Shown: positions 42,259-51,420 of the stretch, in pieces | How positions within the stretch are numbered: the stretch's first letter is position 1 | How the letters are laid out: each line of letters opens with the position of its first letter | Assembly: GCA_937960435.1 (NCBI GenBank) | Contig: CALGPN010000009.1 | Span: 1-64,000 of the forward strand | Origin: an uncultured Desulfosoma sp. | Lineage (GTDB): Bacteria > Desulfobacterota > Syntrophobacteria > Syntrophobacterales > DSM-9756 | Length of the DNA: 64,000 nt | Direction: 5' to 3' | The notes under the pieces: model-generated | The model's database searches: none | Told to the model about the DNA's origin: nothing | What the model saw: only the letters and a program-made list of their open reading frames with translations | Made by a program: the position numbers and the translations under genes

Positions 42259-44982
42259 ATGGGACTGTTCCATCTCGACCGGATGCTGAACCCAAAATCG
42301 ATCGCCGTCATCGGGGCCAGTGAACGCCCGGAAAGCGTGGGCGCCGCCGTGATGCGAAACCTTGTGGACGGAGGCTTCCCGGGAGCCGTCTATCCCATCA
42401 ACCCGCGGCGCCGGACCATTCGGGGCCTTCAAGCCTATCCCGATCTCCGGGAAGCTCCCGGCCCCATCGACATGGCCGTGGTGGCCACCCCCATCGACAC
42501 GGTGCCGGGAATCATTCAGGAATGCGGCGCCAAGGGGGTGGCAGGAGCCGTCGTCCTTTCCGCAGGGGGAAAGGAGACGGGGGAAGAAGGCCGACGCCTC
42601 GAGGAGGCCATCTCCCGCCAGGCCGCGGAGGCCAATGTGCGCATCATCGGCCCTAATTGCCTCGGTGTAATCATTCCCGCTGCAAAGCTCAACGCCAGTT
42701 TCGCAGCGCATATGCCCAAGGCGGGCCGGCTGGCTTTCATCTCCCAAAGCGGGGCTCTGTGCACGGCGATCCTCGACCTGTCTTTGCAGGAAGGGATCGG
42801 CTTCAGCCATTTTGTGAGTATCGGCTCCATGCTGGACGTGGATTTTGCCGACCTTATCGATTACTTGGGCAATGAGTTCCGGGTGACGAGCATCCTGCTG
42901 TACGTGGAAAGCATTCCCAATTTGCGCAAATTCATGAGCGCCGCGCGCGCCGTCTCGCGCATCAAGCCCATTGTGGTGTTGAAGTCGGGCAAAAGTCCCG
43001 CGGGCGCACGAGCCGCTTCATCGCACACAGGGGCCATGGCCGGCGAGGACGCCCTTTATGATGCGGCTTTTCGCCGCGCCGGCGTTCTTCGCGTGCAAAC
43101 CATCGGGGAACTTTTCGACTGTGCCGAACTTCTGGCCAAACAGCCTCGACCCGAAGGACCTCGACTGGCCATCATCACCAATGCCGGAGGCCCCGGCGTC
43201 ATGGCCGCGGACGCTCTGGCGGAATACGGGCTTGACCCCGCCCCTTTGGGCGAAGAGACCCTGGCGGCGCTGGACAAGGTGCTGCCGCCGTTTTGGAGCC
43301 GCAACAACCCGGTGGATATCCTCGGGGACGCCTCCCCCGAGCGCTATGCCAAGGCTCTGCAGGTCTGCCTCGATTCTACGGACATCGACGGCGTCCTTCT
43401 CATTCTTACTCCGCAGGCCATGACCGATCCTTCGGCAGTGGCCCGTCAAGTGGCTTCCATGGGTGCTCGCCGCGTGTGCCCCGTGCTGGCGTCGTGGATG
43501 GGCGGTGTCAATGTGGAGGAAGGCCGTAACATCCTCAACCAAGCCGGCATCCCCACCTATGCGACACCGGAACAAGCCGTCCGGGCTTTCATGGAATTGC
43601 ACCAGTACGCCGTCAACCAAAAGATGCTCAAAGAGATCCCCAAAAGGTTTCGGGAAGACCTGACCTTCGACAGCCCCAAAGCCGCAGCCATTCTCCGCAC
43701 GGGACTCAACCGACCCAACGGGATGCTCACCGAGGTGGAATCCAAGGGCCTCCTGGAAGCTTACGGCATTCCCATCACGGCGACGCGGCTTGCCGCAGAT
43801 GAAGACCAGGCCGTGCATTTTGCTCGAGAAATGGGCTTCCCCGTGGTCCTCAAGATCTGCTCCCCGGACATCGTCCACAAGACGGAAGCGGGAGGCATTC
43901 AGCTGGATCTTCAGAACGAGGAACAGGTTCGCAACGCCTTTCGCTCCATTGTGCAGAGTGCTCGGGCATACAATCGGGACGCCGAAATCCAGGGGGTGTC
44001 CGTCCAGCCCATGCTGCGCAGCGCACAAGGCTCTTCAGGGGTGGAACTCATTGTGGGAGCCAAGAAAGACGATCAGTTCGGGCCGGTTCTTCTTTTCGGG
44101 ATGGGCGGGATTTTGGCCGAGCTATTGAAAGACCGTTCTTTGGGGCTTCCCCCGCTCAATCGAGCCTTGGCCCGGCGCCTCATGGAAGACACCAAGGTGT
44201 ACAAGGTGCTCCAAGGATATCGAAATCTTCCGCCGGCCAATATGGCGGCCCTGGAAGAGCTGCTCATTCGCTTGAGCCAGCTGGTGACGGATTTTCCGGA
44301 AATCGCGGAACTGGACATGAACCCGGTGATTCTCCAACACGGTCGCCCCTGGGCCGTCGATGCCCGGGTGCTGGTGCGACCCAGCGCCGTGCCGTCACCC
44401 ATGCATCTGATCATCAGCCCTTATCCGGCGCGGTATGAAAAGCACGCCGTGACGTCCTCCGGGATGCCCTTGTTCATCCGGCCCATCAAACCCGAGGATG
44501 CGCCGTTGCTGGTGGACCTCTTTCATGTGCTGTCCCCGACGAGTATCTACTTTCGGTTTTTCAGTCCCCTCAAGGAACTTTCGGAAGATATGCTGGCACG
44601 GTTCACCCAAATCGACTACGACCGAGAAATCGCCATGGTGGCAGTGGAGGGCCAGGGCACGGGTCGGGAAAAACTGCTGGGCGTGGCGCGGGTGATCAGC
44701 GATCCCGACGGCAAGAAGGCCGAATTCGCCGTGTTGGTGGGTGATCCTTGGCAGGGCAAAGGGATCGGAGCGTTGCTCTTGGAAAACTGTCTCCACATCG
44801 CCAAGGAGCGGGGCATCGAAACGGTGTGGGGTACGGTGCTTCAGGAAAACACCCACATGTTGGCCCTGGGCCGGAAGTTGGGCTTCAAGATCTGCAGAAT
44901 GGCGGAAAGCACGGATTGTGAATTGACCATCGACCTGCGCCGGGTGGATTTCGACGAGCATGGTCGATTGGTGCGTTCTTAG
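42259..44982 (+). CDS. ADP-forming acyl-CoA synthetase fused to GNAT acetyltransferase (Pat-like)
   Basis: The 907-residue protein has a CoA-binding domain (about 1-130, SIAVIGASERPESVGAAVMRNL), a succinyl-CoA-ligase-like domain (about 150-450) with the phospho-His motif SSHTGAMAGEDALYDAAFRRAG, an ATP-grasp domain (about 480-700) and a C-terminal GNAT domain (about 725-900) with the acetyl-CoA loop WQGKGIGALLLE. This architecture is that of protein lysine acetyltransferase Pat and of ADP-forming acetate-CoA ligases. The His in SHTGA is intact, so ligase activity is possible. It may acetylate acetyl-CoA synthetase or related targets. It is flanked by universal stress proteins, again linking energy state and signalling. 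Confidence 0.93.
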   Translation: MGLFHLDRMLNPKSIAVIGASERPESVGAAVMRNLVDGGFPGAVYPINPRRRTIRGLQAYPDLREAPGPIDMAVVATPIDTVPGIIQECGAKGVAGAVVLSAGGKETGEEGRRLEEAISRQAAEANVRIIGPNCLGVIIPAAKLNASFAAHMPKAGRLAFISQSGALCTAILDLSLQEGIGFSHFVSIGSMLDVDFADLIDYLGNEFRVTSILLYVESIPNLRKFMSAARAVSRIKPIVVLKSGKSPAGARAASSHTGAMAGEDALYDAAFRRAGVLRVQTIGELFDCAELLAKQPRPEGPRLAIITNAGGPGVMAADALAEYGLDPAPLGEETLAALDKVLPPFWSRNNPVDILGDASPERYAKALQVCLDSTDIDGVLLILTPQAMTDPSAVARQVASMGARRVCPVLASWMGGVNVEEGRNILNQAGIPTYATPEQAVRAFMELHQYAVNQKMLKEIPKRFREDLTFDSPKAAAILRTGLNRPNGMLTEVESKGLLEAYGIPITATRLAADEDQAVHFAREMGFPVVLKICSPDIVHKTEAGGIQLDLQNEEQVRNAFRSIVQSARAYNRDAEIQGVSVQPMLRSAQGSSGVELIVGAKKDDQFGPVLLFGMGGILAELLKDRSLGLPPLNRALARRLMEDTKVYKVLQGYRNLPPANMAALEELLIRLSQLVTDFPEIAELDMNPVILQHGRPWAVDARVLVRPSAVPSPMHLIISPYPARYEKHAVTSSGMPLFIRPIKPEDAPLLVDLFHVLSPTSIYFRFFSPLKELSEDMLARFTQIDYDREIAMVAVEGQGTGREKLLGVARVISDPDGKKAEFAVLVGDPWQGKGIGALLLENCLHIAKERGIETVWGTVLQENTHMLALGRKLGFKICRMAESTDCELTIDLRRVDFDEHGRLVRS

Positions 44983-45017
44983 CACGCACCGTCGTGACCG
45001 TTTGGGGAGCACATCCC

Positions 45018-45974
45018 ATGAAGAAAAAGAAGATCTTATTGGCTGTGGACGGATCCCGGTGGGCGACGGAACTCGTGGCCTATGTCGCCGAGGTGTGTGA
45101 ACCTCGTACGGCGGAAGTGGTTCTTTTCCACGTGACCACACCCGTGCCGGAAAGCTTTTGGGATGTGGAAAAGAATCCCACGTTTCGGACCAGTCGCGCC
45201 CCCGCCCGCGCATGGGAGGAAGCGTGGCGCCTCATGATCGAAGATTTTATGCAGAGGGCCTCGGGGATTTTGCAAAAGGGCGGTTTTGAGGGCTCCGGAG
45301 TTCGGGTGATCATCCAGCCGCGGCACGTGGGGATTGCGCGGGACATCCTCACGGAAGCGGAAAAGGGCTATGACGCCGTGGTCCTGGGACGACGCGGCAT
45401 GAGCGATATGCGGGATTTGATTCTGGGTGGCGTGAGCACCAAGCTCATGAGCCGCCTCACCCAAGTGCCCGTGTGGCTCGTGGGGGAAAAAGCGCCTGGT
45501 GACGGGTTTCTCGTGGCGCTGGACGCCTCCGACGAATCCTTGAAAGCCGTGACCTTCGCCGCCCCTTTTCTGGCGGCGAAACCCCGTGACGTCCTTCTCC
45601 TCCATGTGGTTCGAGGTCTGGATCCTCAAGCGGAAGCCCTAGCTCGGTTCCTGGCCCCAGAAGACCAGAAGGATTGGTTGAAAAAAGTCCAAGAAGAAAT
45701 CCATCGGACCGCGGGTTACATGGACGAGGTGTTCGAGAGGGCTTTCATGATTCTCGAAGAGCAGGGGGTGCCTCGAGATCTGGTGAAGACGAAGGTCGTG
45801 AGCGGAGTGTCGAGCCGAGCGGCCGCCATTGTGGACACGGCGGTTTCGCAAGGGTGTGGGACGATCGTCATGGGGCGGCGCGGATTGAGCCGCGTGGAAG
45901 AATTCTTCATGGGGCGGGTCAGCAACAAGGTGATCCAGCTGGCCAAGAATCACACTGTCTGGATCGTGCTGTGA
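45018..45974 (+). CDS. Tandem universal stress protein (two UspA domains)
   Basis: The protein has 318 residues. Domain 1 (about 1-150) starts KKKILLAVDGSRWATELV and ends with LGRRGMSDMRDLILGGVSTKL; domain 2 (about 155-318) starts GFLVALDASDESLKAV and ends with MGRRGLSRVEEFFMGRVSNKV. Both have the G-x-x-G-x9-G nucleotide-binding pattern, although the last position is followed by V or R instead of S/T in part. ATG 45018 follows GGGGAG by 8 nt; the GTG at 44994 is less likely. It lies 35 bases after the Pat-like gene and is likely co-transcribed with it. Confidence 0.92.
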   Translation: MKKKKILLAVDGSRWATELVAYVAEVCEPRTAEVVLFHVTTPVPESFWDVEKNPTFRTSRAPARAWEEAWRLMIEDFMQRASGILQKGGFEGSGVRVIIQPRHVGIARDILTEAEKGYDAVVLGRRGMSDMRDLILGGVSTKLMSRLTQVPVWLVGEKAPGDGFLVALDASDESLKAVTFAAPFLAAKPRDVLLLHVVRGLDPQAEALARFLAPEDQKDWLKKVQEEIHRTAGYMDEVFERAFMILEEQGVPRDLVKTKVVSGVSSRAAAIVDTAVSQGCGTIVMGRRGLSRVEEFFMGRVSNKVIQLAKNHTVWIVL

Positions 45975-46133
45975 ATCCGAAGTGCGTTGCTGCGCGTTTT
46001 GCCATGGGGAATCTTCTTGACGGAAGGGAGGGGATCGGCCTCGAGACTTTGTGAAAGTTTTCAAGTCAGGAAGACATTGCGCCGATAACTCCTATGGGGA
46101 AAACTTCGCGGACACTCCGGTGGGTATGTTCCG

Positions 46134-47426
46134 ATGGAAATCATTACAACGCACAAGAATGCCGATTTCGACGCGCTGGCCTCCGTTGTGGCCGCCTCTC
46201 ATCTTTACCCGAAAGCCCGCATCGTCCTGCCCCGCAGTATCAACGCCAACGTGCGGGCGTTCCTTTCCATCCACAAGGATCTCTTTCCCGTGCTGAGCCC
46301 CCTGGAGCTTCGTCACGACGAGGTCTCGCGCCTCATCGTGGTGGATGCCAACCGTTGGGAGCGGCTCGACTGTATGCACCCGCTCATGGGTCGTTCGGAC
46401 CTGGATATTCACCTCTTCGACCACCATCCCGAGATCGGCGACATCCTCGCTTCTCAGGGAAAACAAGCCCCGGTGGGATCGGCCGCCACGTTACTGGTCC
46501 AAGAGCTGGAAAAGCGCCGCATAGGGATCGATCCCATCCACGCCACCCTTTTTCTGGCGGGAATCTACGAAGACACGGGGCATCTCACCTTTCCGTGCAC
46601 GAAGCCCGAAGACGCCCGAGCCGCCGCATTTCTCCTGGAAGGGCAGGCGGATTTGCATGTGATCCAAACGGCGTTGCGGCCGGGCTACGGGCCTCATCAT
46701 AAAGAGATTCTCACCCGCCTTCTGGAAACCGCCCGGCGCACCACCGTGAACGGCCATGTGGTGTCCTTCGCCCACGCCGAACTCAACGGGCACGTGACCG
46801 GACTCGCCTCCGTGGTGGCCATGCTGCGGGACATTTTGAGTGCCGACGTGATTTTCGGCATGTTCTGGGACGGTCGGCGAAAACAAAGCATTGTCATTGC
46901 CCGAAGCGGGTCCGAAGGTGTCGATGTGTCCGCCTTGTTGAAACCTTTAGGCGGAGGCGGCCGCCCCGAAGCGGCATCCGCCCTGGTCAAGGGGGCGCGC
47001 CCGGAAGGTCTGGAGAACTGGATCCGGGAGCTTATGGCTCAAAACGGGCACGCGTCGGTGCAGATTTTCGATATCATGTCTTTTCCGGTCTTTACGGTGA
47101 GGCCCGATGACACCGTGGAGGCGGTTCACACCCGGCTGCGGGAACGAGGCCACACGGGAGCGCCGGTCATGGACGGGGAGAAACTCGTCGGGGTCATTTC
47201 CGTGCGCGATCTGGTGAAGCTGGAGCGGCCCACGCAGCGCTCGGCTCCAGTGAAGGCCTTCATGAAAAGGGATGTGATCACCATCGACCCGCAGGATTCC
47301 ATCAGCACGGCCTTGCGGCTTATGGTGAAACACGATATCGGGCGCCTGCCCGTGGTGGAAGAGGGGCGTCTCGTGGGGATCGTGACGCGATCGGATTTGA
47401 TGCTTTATTATTACAATCTGATTTAA
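46134..47426 (+). CDS. DHH-DHHA1-CBS protein (front half of an A-adding tRNA nucleotidyltransferase)
   Basis: The protein has 430 residues. The DHH phosphoesterase domain (about 1-180) has THKNADFDALAS, VVDANRWERL and FDHHPEIGD; a DHHA1 domain (about 200-305) ends in GGGGRPEAASA; two CBS motifs (about 310-430) follow (DIMSFPVFTVRPDDTVEAV, MKRDVITIDPQDSISTAL). In many delta-proteobacteria this N-terminal set is fused to a poly(A) polymerase/CCA-type nucleotidyltransferase of about 870 residues. Here the protein stops after the second CBS, and no nucleotidyltransferase frame follows. It may degrade small phosphodiesters or oligonucleotides under adenine-nucleotide control. Confidence 0.88.
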   Translation: MEIITTHKNADFDALASVVAASHLYPKARIVLPRSINANVRAFLSIHKDLFPVLSPLELRHDEVSRLIVVDANRWERLDCMHPLMGRSDLDIHLFDHHPEIGDILASQGKQAPVGSAATLLVQELEKRRIGIDPIHATLFLAGIYEDTGHLTFPCTKPEDARAAAFLLEGQADLHVIQTALRPGYGPHHKEILTRLLETARRTTVNGHVVSFAHAELNGHVTGLASVVAMLRDILSADVIFGMFWDGRRKQSIVIARSGSEGVDVSALLKPLGGGGRPEAASALVKGARPEGLENWIRELMAQNGHASVQIFDIMSFPVFTVRPDDTVEAVHTRLRERGHTGAPVMDGEKLVGVISVRDLVKLERPTQRSAPVKAFMKRDVITIDPQDSISTALRLMVKHDIGRLPVVEEGRLVGIVTRSDLMLYYYNLI

Positions 47427-47569
47427 AAGAGGCGTGAACGGCCCGCTCAGGGGAGGAATACGGGGAGCCGGCCCATATTCGTGCAGACGGGAACCGAGCC
47501 GGACCGCTCACGCGTCGGAGCCGGGCCTGGGGGCATCACCCTTCGGCCCGGCGATGCCCAGAGGCGTTA

Positions 47570-48886
47570 TTAGCCGCCGTCTACATCGAGCCCGAAGCGC
47601 TCCCACTGGGCTTTGGCTTCCTGCTCGGCTTTCTCGATTTCCTCGTCGCTCCACGGTTCGATGATCAGCGTGTCCGCCACCAATTCCCAAATGTATTTCA
47701 CCTGGTATTTGGCATCTTCCGGGTAATACTTGGGCAAGCGTTTCATCATCTGATCGTGGCAGTTGGAACAGCCCACCACGACCACGTCCGCTCCGGCGTT
47801 TTTGATCTGTTTGACCTTGTATCGCCCGTGATAGGCGGATTCCTGCTCAAACGGCATAGGCCACATGCCGCCGCCGGCCCCACAGCAGTAGTTCATACTG
47901 CGGTTGGGTTCCATGTCCACGAACTGATCGACGCATTGTTGAATGATCCAGCGCGGCTCCTCGTAATAGCCCTTGCCGAAGTTGCGCTCCAGCTCGCGGC
48001 CGTGTTTACAGGAGTCATGCCACGTGAACACCTTGCCGGCATTGCGGCTTTTATCCAGCTTGATCCGGCCCGTTTCGATAATTTCCTTCAAATAATCGTA
48101 GAGATAAATGTAATCCACGCGGTTGTCGGGATCCTCCATGGAACAGACTTTCATGCCTTTTCGGCACCCATAAGAGCCGCCGCCGCAGTCGGGCATGATC
48201 ATGCGTTTGGCCTTGAGCTGCTTCATGAGGTCGATTTTGCGTTTGGCCAGGATCTTCGTCGCCTCGTAATTGCCTGTAAATAGACCCCAATCCACCGCTT
48301 CCCAGTTCGTGGACGGGATGGTCCAGTTTTCCTTGGCGGCGTAAAAGATCTTCCACCACCACTTCATATCCTCATTATCGGCAAAAACTTCCTTGGAATT
48401 AGGGAAGAAGAGGATATTCGCCCCTTGCTTGTCGATGGGCACGTAAAAGCCGGGACATTCTTCGGCCAGTTCCGCCCCGAGATCGGACATCAAAAACAGG
48501 TAGTCTTCCAGGGGAATGGCCATGTTGTTGCCGGTGTTGAGAACATTTTCCACGCCCTTATGCAGGATGCCGGGAACCTGGTCCCGGGGGCGCAGGTGCT
48601 TCATGTGCCCCAGAATGGCCACGATGTCGATCCCCATGGGGCAAGCGTGGGCACAGCGGCCGCAGCCCGTGCAGATCCATGGGAATTTGGAGTTGACAAC
48701 CTCGTCCAAGAGCCCGAAGGACAGCATGCGGATCACCTTGCGGGTGTCCCAGCCTTCCATGCCCGGGGTCCCTGTGATGGGGCAGCCGTTAGAGCAGGTG
48801 CCGCACGTGAGGCACAACGTGAGGTCGAACTTGTTGAGATATTCCTTGACGTCATCCTGGAGTTTCTTCGGAGCCATTATATCCAT
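47570..48886 (-). CDS. HdrD-like heterodisulfide-reductase-related Fe-S protein
   Basis: The 438-residue cytoplasmic or membrane-associated electron carrier has two [4Fe-4S] motifs: Cys25-x2-Cys28-x2-Cys31-x3-Cys35-Pro and Cys72-x2-Cys75-x2-Cys78-x3-Cys82-Pro. Two CCG-type clusters follow, seen as CGGGSYGC, HDSCKHG, CCGAGGGMW and CSNCHDQ. This matches the HdrD/DsrK/HmcF group that links quinone or cytochrome pools to thiol or other two-electron reactions. GGAGG lies 8 nt before the ATG at 48886. No other electron-transfer subunit is next to it, so its partner is unknown. Confidence 0.92.
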   Translation of the reverse strand: MDIMAPKKLQDDVKEYLNKFDLTLCLTCGTCSNGCPITGTPGMEGWDTRKVIRMLSFGLLDEVVNSKFPWICTGCGRCAHACPMGIDIVAILGHMKHLRPRDQVPGILHKGVENVLNTGNNMAIPLEDYLFLMSDLGAELAEECPGFYVPIDKQGANILFFPNSKEVFADNEDMKWWWKIFYAAKENWTIPSTNWEAVDWGLFTGNYEATKILAKRKIDLMKQLKAKRMIMPDCGGGSYGCRKGMKVCSMEDPDNRVDYIYLYDYLKEIIETGRIKLDKSRNAGKVFTWHDSCKHGRELERNFGKGYYEEPRWIIQQCVDQFVDMEPNRSMNYCCGAGGGMWPMPFEQESAYHGRYKVKQIKNAGADVVVVGCSNCHDQMMKRLPKYYPEDAKYQVKYIWELVADTLIIEPWSDEEIEKAEQEAKAQWERFGLDVDGG

Positions 48887-49343
48887 GAACTCTTCCTCCT
48901 TGTTCGAAATCGTCGCCGCAGCCCGCAAAGCCAAGACTGCCCTTCGGCCGGCGATGCGTAAAGCCGCTTCCACCTCTGGCGCTTTCTATCTTTCCCCCCT
49001 TTTGGAGATCAAATAGGAAGTTCCGATATCTACTTATTCCATTGATTGATGCGTAAAATGATCTGTCAGTGGGGCATCCATGACGAGAAGCCCTCTACCG
49101 AGTTTCACAACACGGTCGGCCGAATGCCGCACCTGGACTTCCGACCCGTATCGGCCAAAATCTTGCGGACAAATCCGGAACAGACCCCAAACCGGGCTCG
49201 CATAGAGTGGACCTGCGTACTGGGCTTACGTTGGGGTTCGCTTCGCTCACCCCAACCTACCGCCTGTCGTCCGGGAACACCCCCGGCACATCGATCGTGG
49301 AGGCTTGCGAGGATGCCGTTTTCAGGCTTCGCTCTCCAAGCGG
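48887..49343. other. Intergenic region of 457 bases
   Basis: It lies upstream of the HdrD-like gene (minus) and downstream of the dehydratase-activator gene (minus). It holds copy 2 of the dispersed palindromic repeat (49230-49256) and an AT-rich tract (49010-49070) that is a reasonable place for the HdrD promoter, although no clear -10/-35 pair was found. No gene is seen. Confidence 0.5.
49230..49256. repeat. Dispersed palindromic repeat, copy 2
   Basis: GTTGGGGT (49230-49237) pairs with ACCCCAAC (49249-49256), with CTAC after it, as in the copy at 42061. The two 31-base copies differ at two loop positions. Sequence outside them is unrelated. Confidence 0.75.
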
Positions 49344-50135
49344 TCACGGTCTATGGAGCGAAGACGATGTCCGTGCGGCCAGCAAGGCCGCTCCCAGGGC
49401 GCCCAGGATGTCGGGATTTTCGGCGACGACGAAACCGTCCCCGACGGCTTCCGCCAGGAGTCGGCACATGCACCGGTTGTGGGCGACCCCTCCGGCAAAA
49501 ACCACCGGCTTCTCTATGCCCACACGGTTCAGCATGGCCAAAACCCTCTGAGCGATGGCCGTGTGAAGGCCCATGGCAATATTCTGAGCTTTTTCGCCGC
49601 GAGCCATGAGGGATGTGGCTTCCGATTCGGCAAAAACCGTGCACATGCTGGTGATCTGGACGCGCTTGTCGGCGCCGAGGGCGAAATCGCCGAACTCTTC
49701 CAAGGGAACTTGGAGCGCCGTGGCCATGAATTCCAGGAATTTTCCCGTCCCCGCGGCGCACCGGTCGTTCATTTCGAAGCGAGAGACCTTGCCGGCCTCA
49801 TTCAAGGCGATGACTTTGGTGTCTTGACCGCCGATGTCCACAACCGTGCGCGCTTCGGGGTAGAGGAAGTGGGCGCCTATGGCGTAGGCCTGGATTTCCG
49901 TCACGGTTTCCACGCGCACATGGGTGAAAGTTCCCGCCACCAGCTTTCTTCCGTAGCCGGTGGCCGTCACGGGCATGCCGTCCACATCGGCCAGAAGCTT
50001 ACGGCATTGCCCGACGGGGTCGAAGGTCGTGGGCACTTTCGCCCACGACCACGAACCTGTGGCCGGATCCCACACCACCCGTTCGATGGATCGGCTGCCG
50101 ACGTCGAGTCCGACCGTTTTCATCGGCGTCTTCAT
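49344..50135 (-). CDS. BadF/BcrA-type activator ATPase of a 2-hydroxyacyl-CoA dehydratase family protein
   Basis: The 263-residue ASKHA-fold ATPase binds one [4Fe-4S] cluster between two subunits. Visible motifs are GLDVGSRSIERVVWD (phosphate 1), VVDIGGQDTKVI, the cluster ligand Cys in NDRCAAGTGKFLE, the second ligand Cys in ITSMCTVFAESE, and VFAGGVAHN. It uses ATP to inject an electron into its partner encoded directly upstream (50149-51420), 13 bases away. The ribosome-binding site is weak, and an in-frame ATG at 50123 (MKTVGLDVG) is a possible alternative start. Confidence 0.94.
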   Translation of the reverse strand: MKTPMKTVGLDVGSRSIERVVWDPATGSWSWAKVPTTFDPVGQCRKLLADVDGMPVTATGYGRKLVAGTFTHVRVETVTEIQAYAIGAHFLYPEARTVVDIGGQDTKVIALNEAGKVSRFEMNDRCAAGTGKFLEFMATALQVPLEEFGDFALGADKRVQITSMCTVFAESEATSLMARGEKAQNIAMGLHTAIAQRVLAMLNRVGIEKPVVFAGGVAHNRCMCRLLAEAVGDGFVVAENPDILGALGAALLAARTSSSLHRP

Positions 50136-50148
50136 CTATCGTTTGAGG

Positions 50149-51420
50149 CTATCGAATCATTTCCACGAAGGCTTCCACCCGGGTCTTGAGCTGCTCCACA
50201 TCTTCCATGCTGTAGTCGGTTTCGATGGTCAACATGGGGATGCCCGCCTGGCGCAAGGCTTTTTCCACCTTGAAGCTTTCGATGCCGTACGGTTGGCAAA
50301 AAGACAGGCCGTAGTGGATGACGCCTTTGACCTTGAGCTCCCGGGCCATGGCCACGATGTGGTCCAGCCGCTCCTGATTGGGCGTGAAGCACGCGCAATC
50401 GATGCGCATGTAACGGTCCACGAGGGCGTCCAACAAGGCGTCGAGCGTATCGGGGCTCTCATCCACAAGATCCCGCGTGTTTCGCGTGCCGACACAAGAC
50501 TCCTCGCCGACGACCACGGCGCCGGAAGATTCGATGATATAGGGCAGCTTCCAGTTGGGAATGGCCATGGGGCACCCCGAAAGCATGACCCTTTGGGCGC
50601 CGTCCGCGACGCCCTCACCCCGGGCGATCTTCTGCTCCAGCTCATCGCAGAGTTCGGAAATCTTTTGGGTGAACCGGGCCGGGTCGTCGTAAAAGCTCAC
50701 CTGATTGACGAGCAGGACGTCTCGACCGGAAATGGGCGTCGGTTCCGCGGCACGCAAACGATTGAGGCGCTGGAGCACGCGGCGCCGGTCGTTGATGAGT
50801 CGAACGGCCTTTTTGAGGCTTTCCGCCGTGATGGTTCGGCCCGTGAGTTTTTCCACCGCCTCTTTGAATCGAAGAACTTCGGCTTTCCACAGATCCCGGT
50901 CACAGGCGTGCTTCATCTGAGGGATTTCCATGACGTAGACCGGGGCGTAGTCGGCGAAAATCTCGTAGGCTTTCTTTTTCCCGTCACATGTGGTCTCGCC
51001 CACGATGAGATCGCACGATTCGAAAAAAGGACACAGCCGGGACAGTTTGAATCCCACGAAGGATTTGATGAGCGCGCAGGTGTTTCGCGGCAGGATCTTT
51101 TCGGCTTTGTCGAACCCCGCTTCCGCCCCGGCGCACAGGCCGACCTGGATGGCGTCCGCGGCGTAAACCAGTTCCTCGGGAACGAAAACACAAAAAGTGC
51201 CCACCACCTTTCGGCCTTGAGCCTTGGCTTCTTGAAGCTCCTTGATCCTTAGGCCGTGGATCTCCGAAAGAACGAAATCGAGATACTCCATCCCTCGAAG
51301 CCGCTTGTCCTGGCTGAGGTAAATGTCGCCGTAGAACTTTCCCAGGACTTCCAAGAGCCCCGCATGGGCTTCCAGGTCCAGATTGAGCTTTTCCCACATG
51401 GCTTCATACGATCCGGCCAT
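50149..51420 (-). CDS. 2-hydroxyacyl-CoA dehydratase D-family / double-cubane-cluster-type protein
   Basis: The protein has 423 residues. It shows the family pattern with conserved cysteines in CAGAEAGF, LPRNTCALIKSFVGF, LCPFFESCDLIVGETTCDGKKKAYE, LSGCPMAIPN and GEESCVGTRNTRD, and late cysteines in IDCACFTPNQERLD and LSFCQPYGIE. Only one such subunit is present together with one activator, whereas classical dehydratases have two related subunits. This favours the double-cubane cluster protein (YjiM-like) type, which reduces small molecules at low potential. GGAG precedes the ATG at 51420. The substrate is unknown. Confidence 0.88.
   Translation of the reverse strand: MAGSYEAMWEKLNLDLEAHAGLLEVLGKFYGDIYLSQDKRLRGMEYLDFVLSEIHGLRIKELQEAKAQGRKVVGTFCVFVPEELVYAADAIQVGLCAGAEAGFDKAEKILPRNTCALIKSFVGFKLSRLCPFFESCDLIVGETTCDGKKKAYEIFADYAPVYVMEIPQMKHACDRDLWKAEVLRFKEAVEKLTGRTITAESLKKAVRLINDRRRVLQRLNRLRAAEPTPISGRDVLLVNQVSFYDDPARFTQKISELCDELEQKIARGEGVADGAQRVMLSGCPMAIPNWKLPYIIESSGAVVVGEESCVGTRNTRDLVDESPDTLDALLDALVDRYMRIDCACFTPNQERLDHIVAMARELKVKGVIHYGLSFCQPYGIESFKVEKALRQAGIPMLTIETDYSMEDVEQLKTRVEAFVEMIR

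Noticed and set aside
49344-51420. Complete two-subunit 2-hydroxyacyl-CoA dehydratase operon
   Set aside because: Only one D-family subunit and the activator are present; no CoA transferase or second subunit lies nearby.
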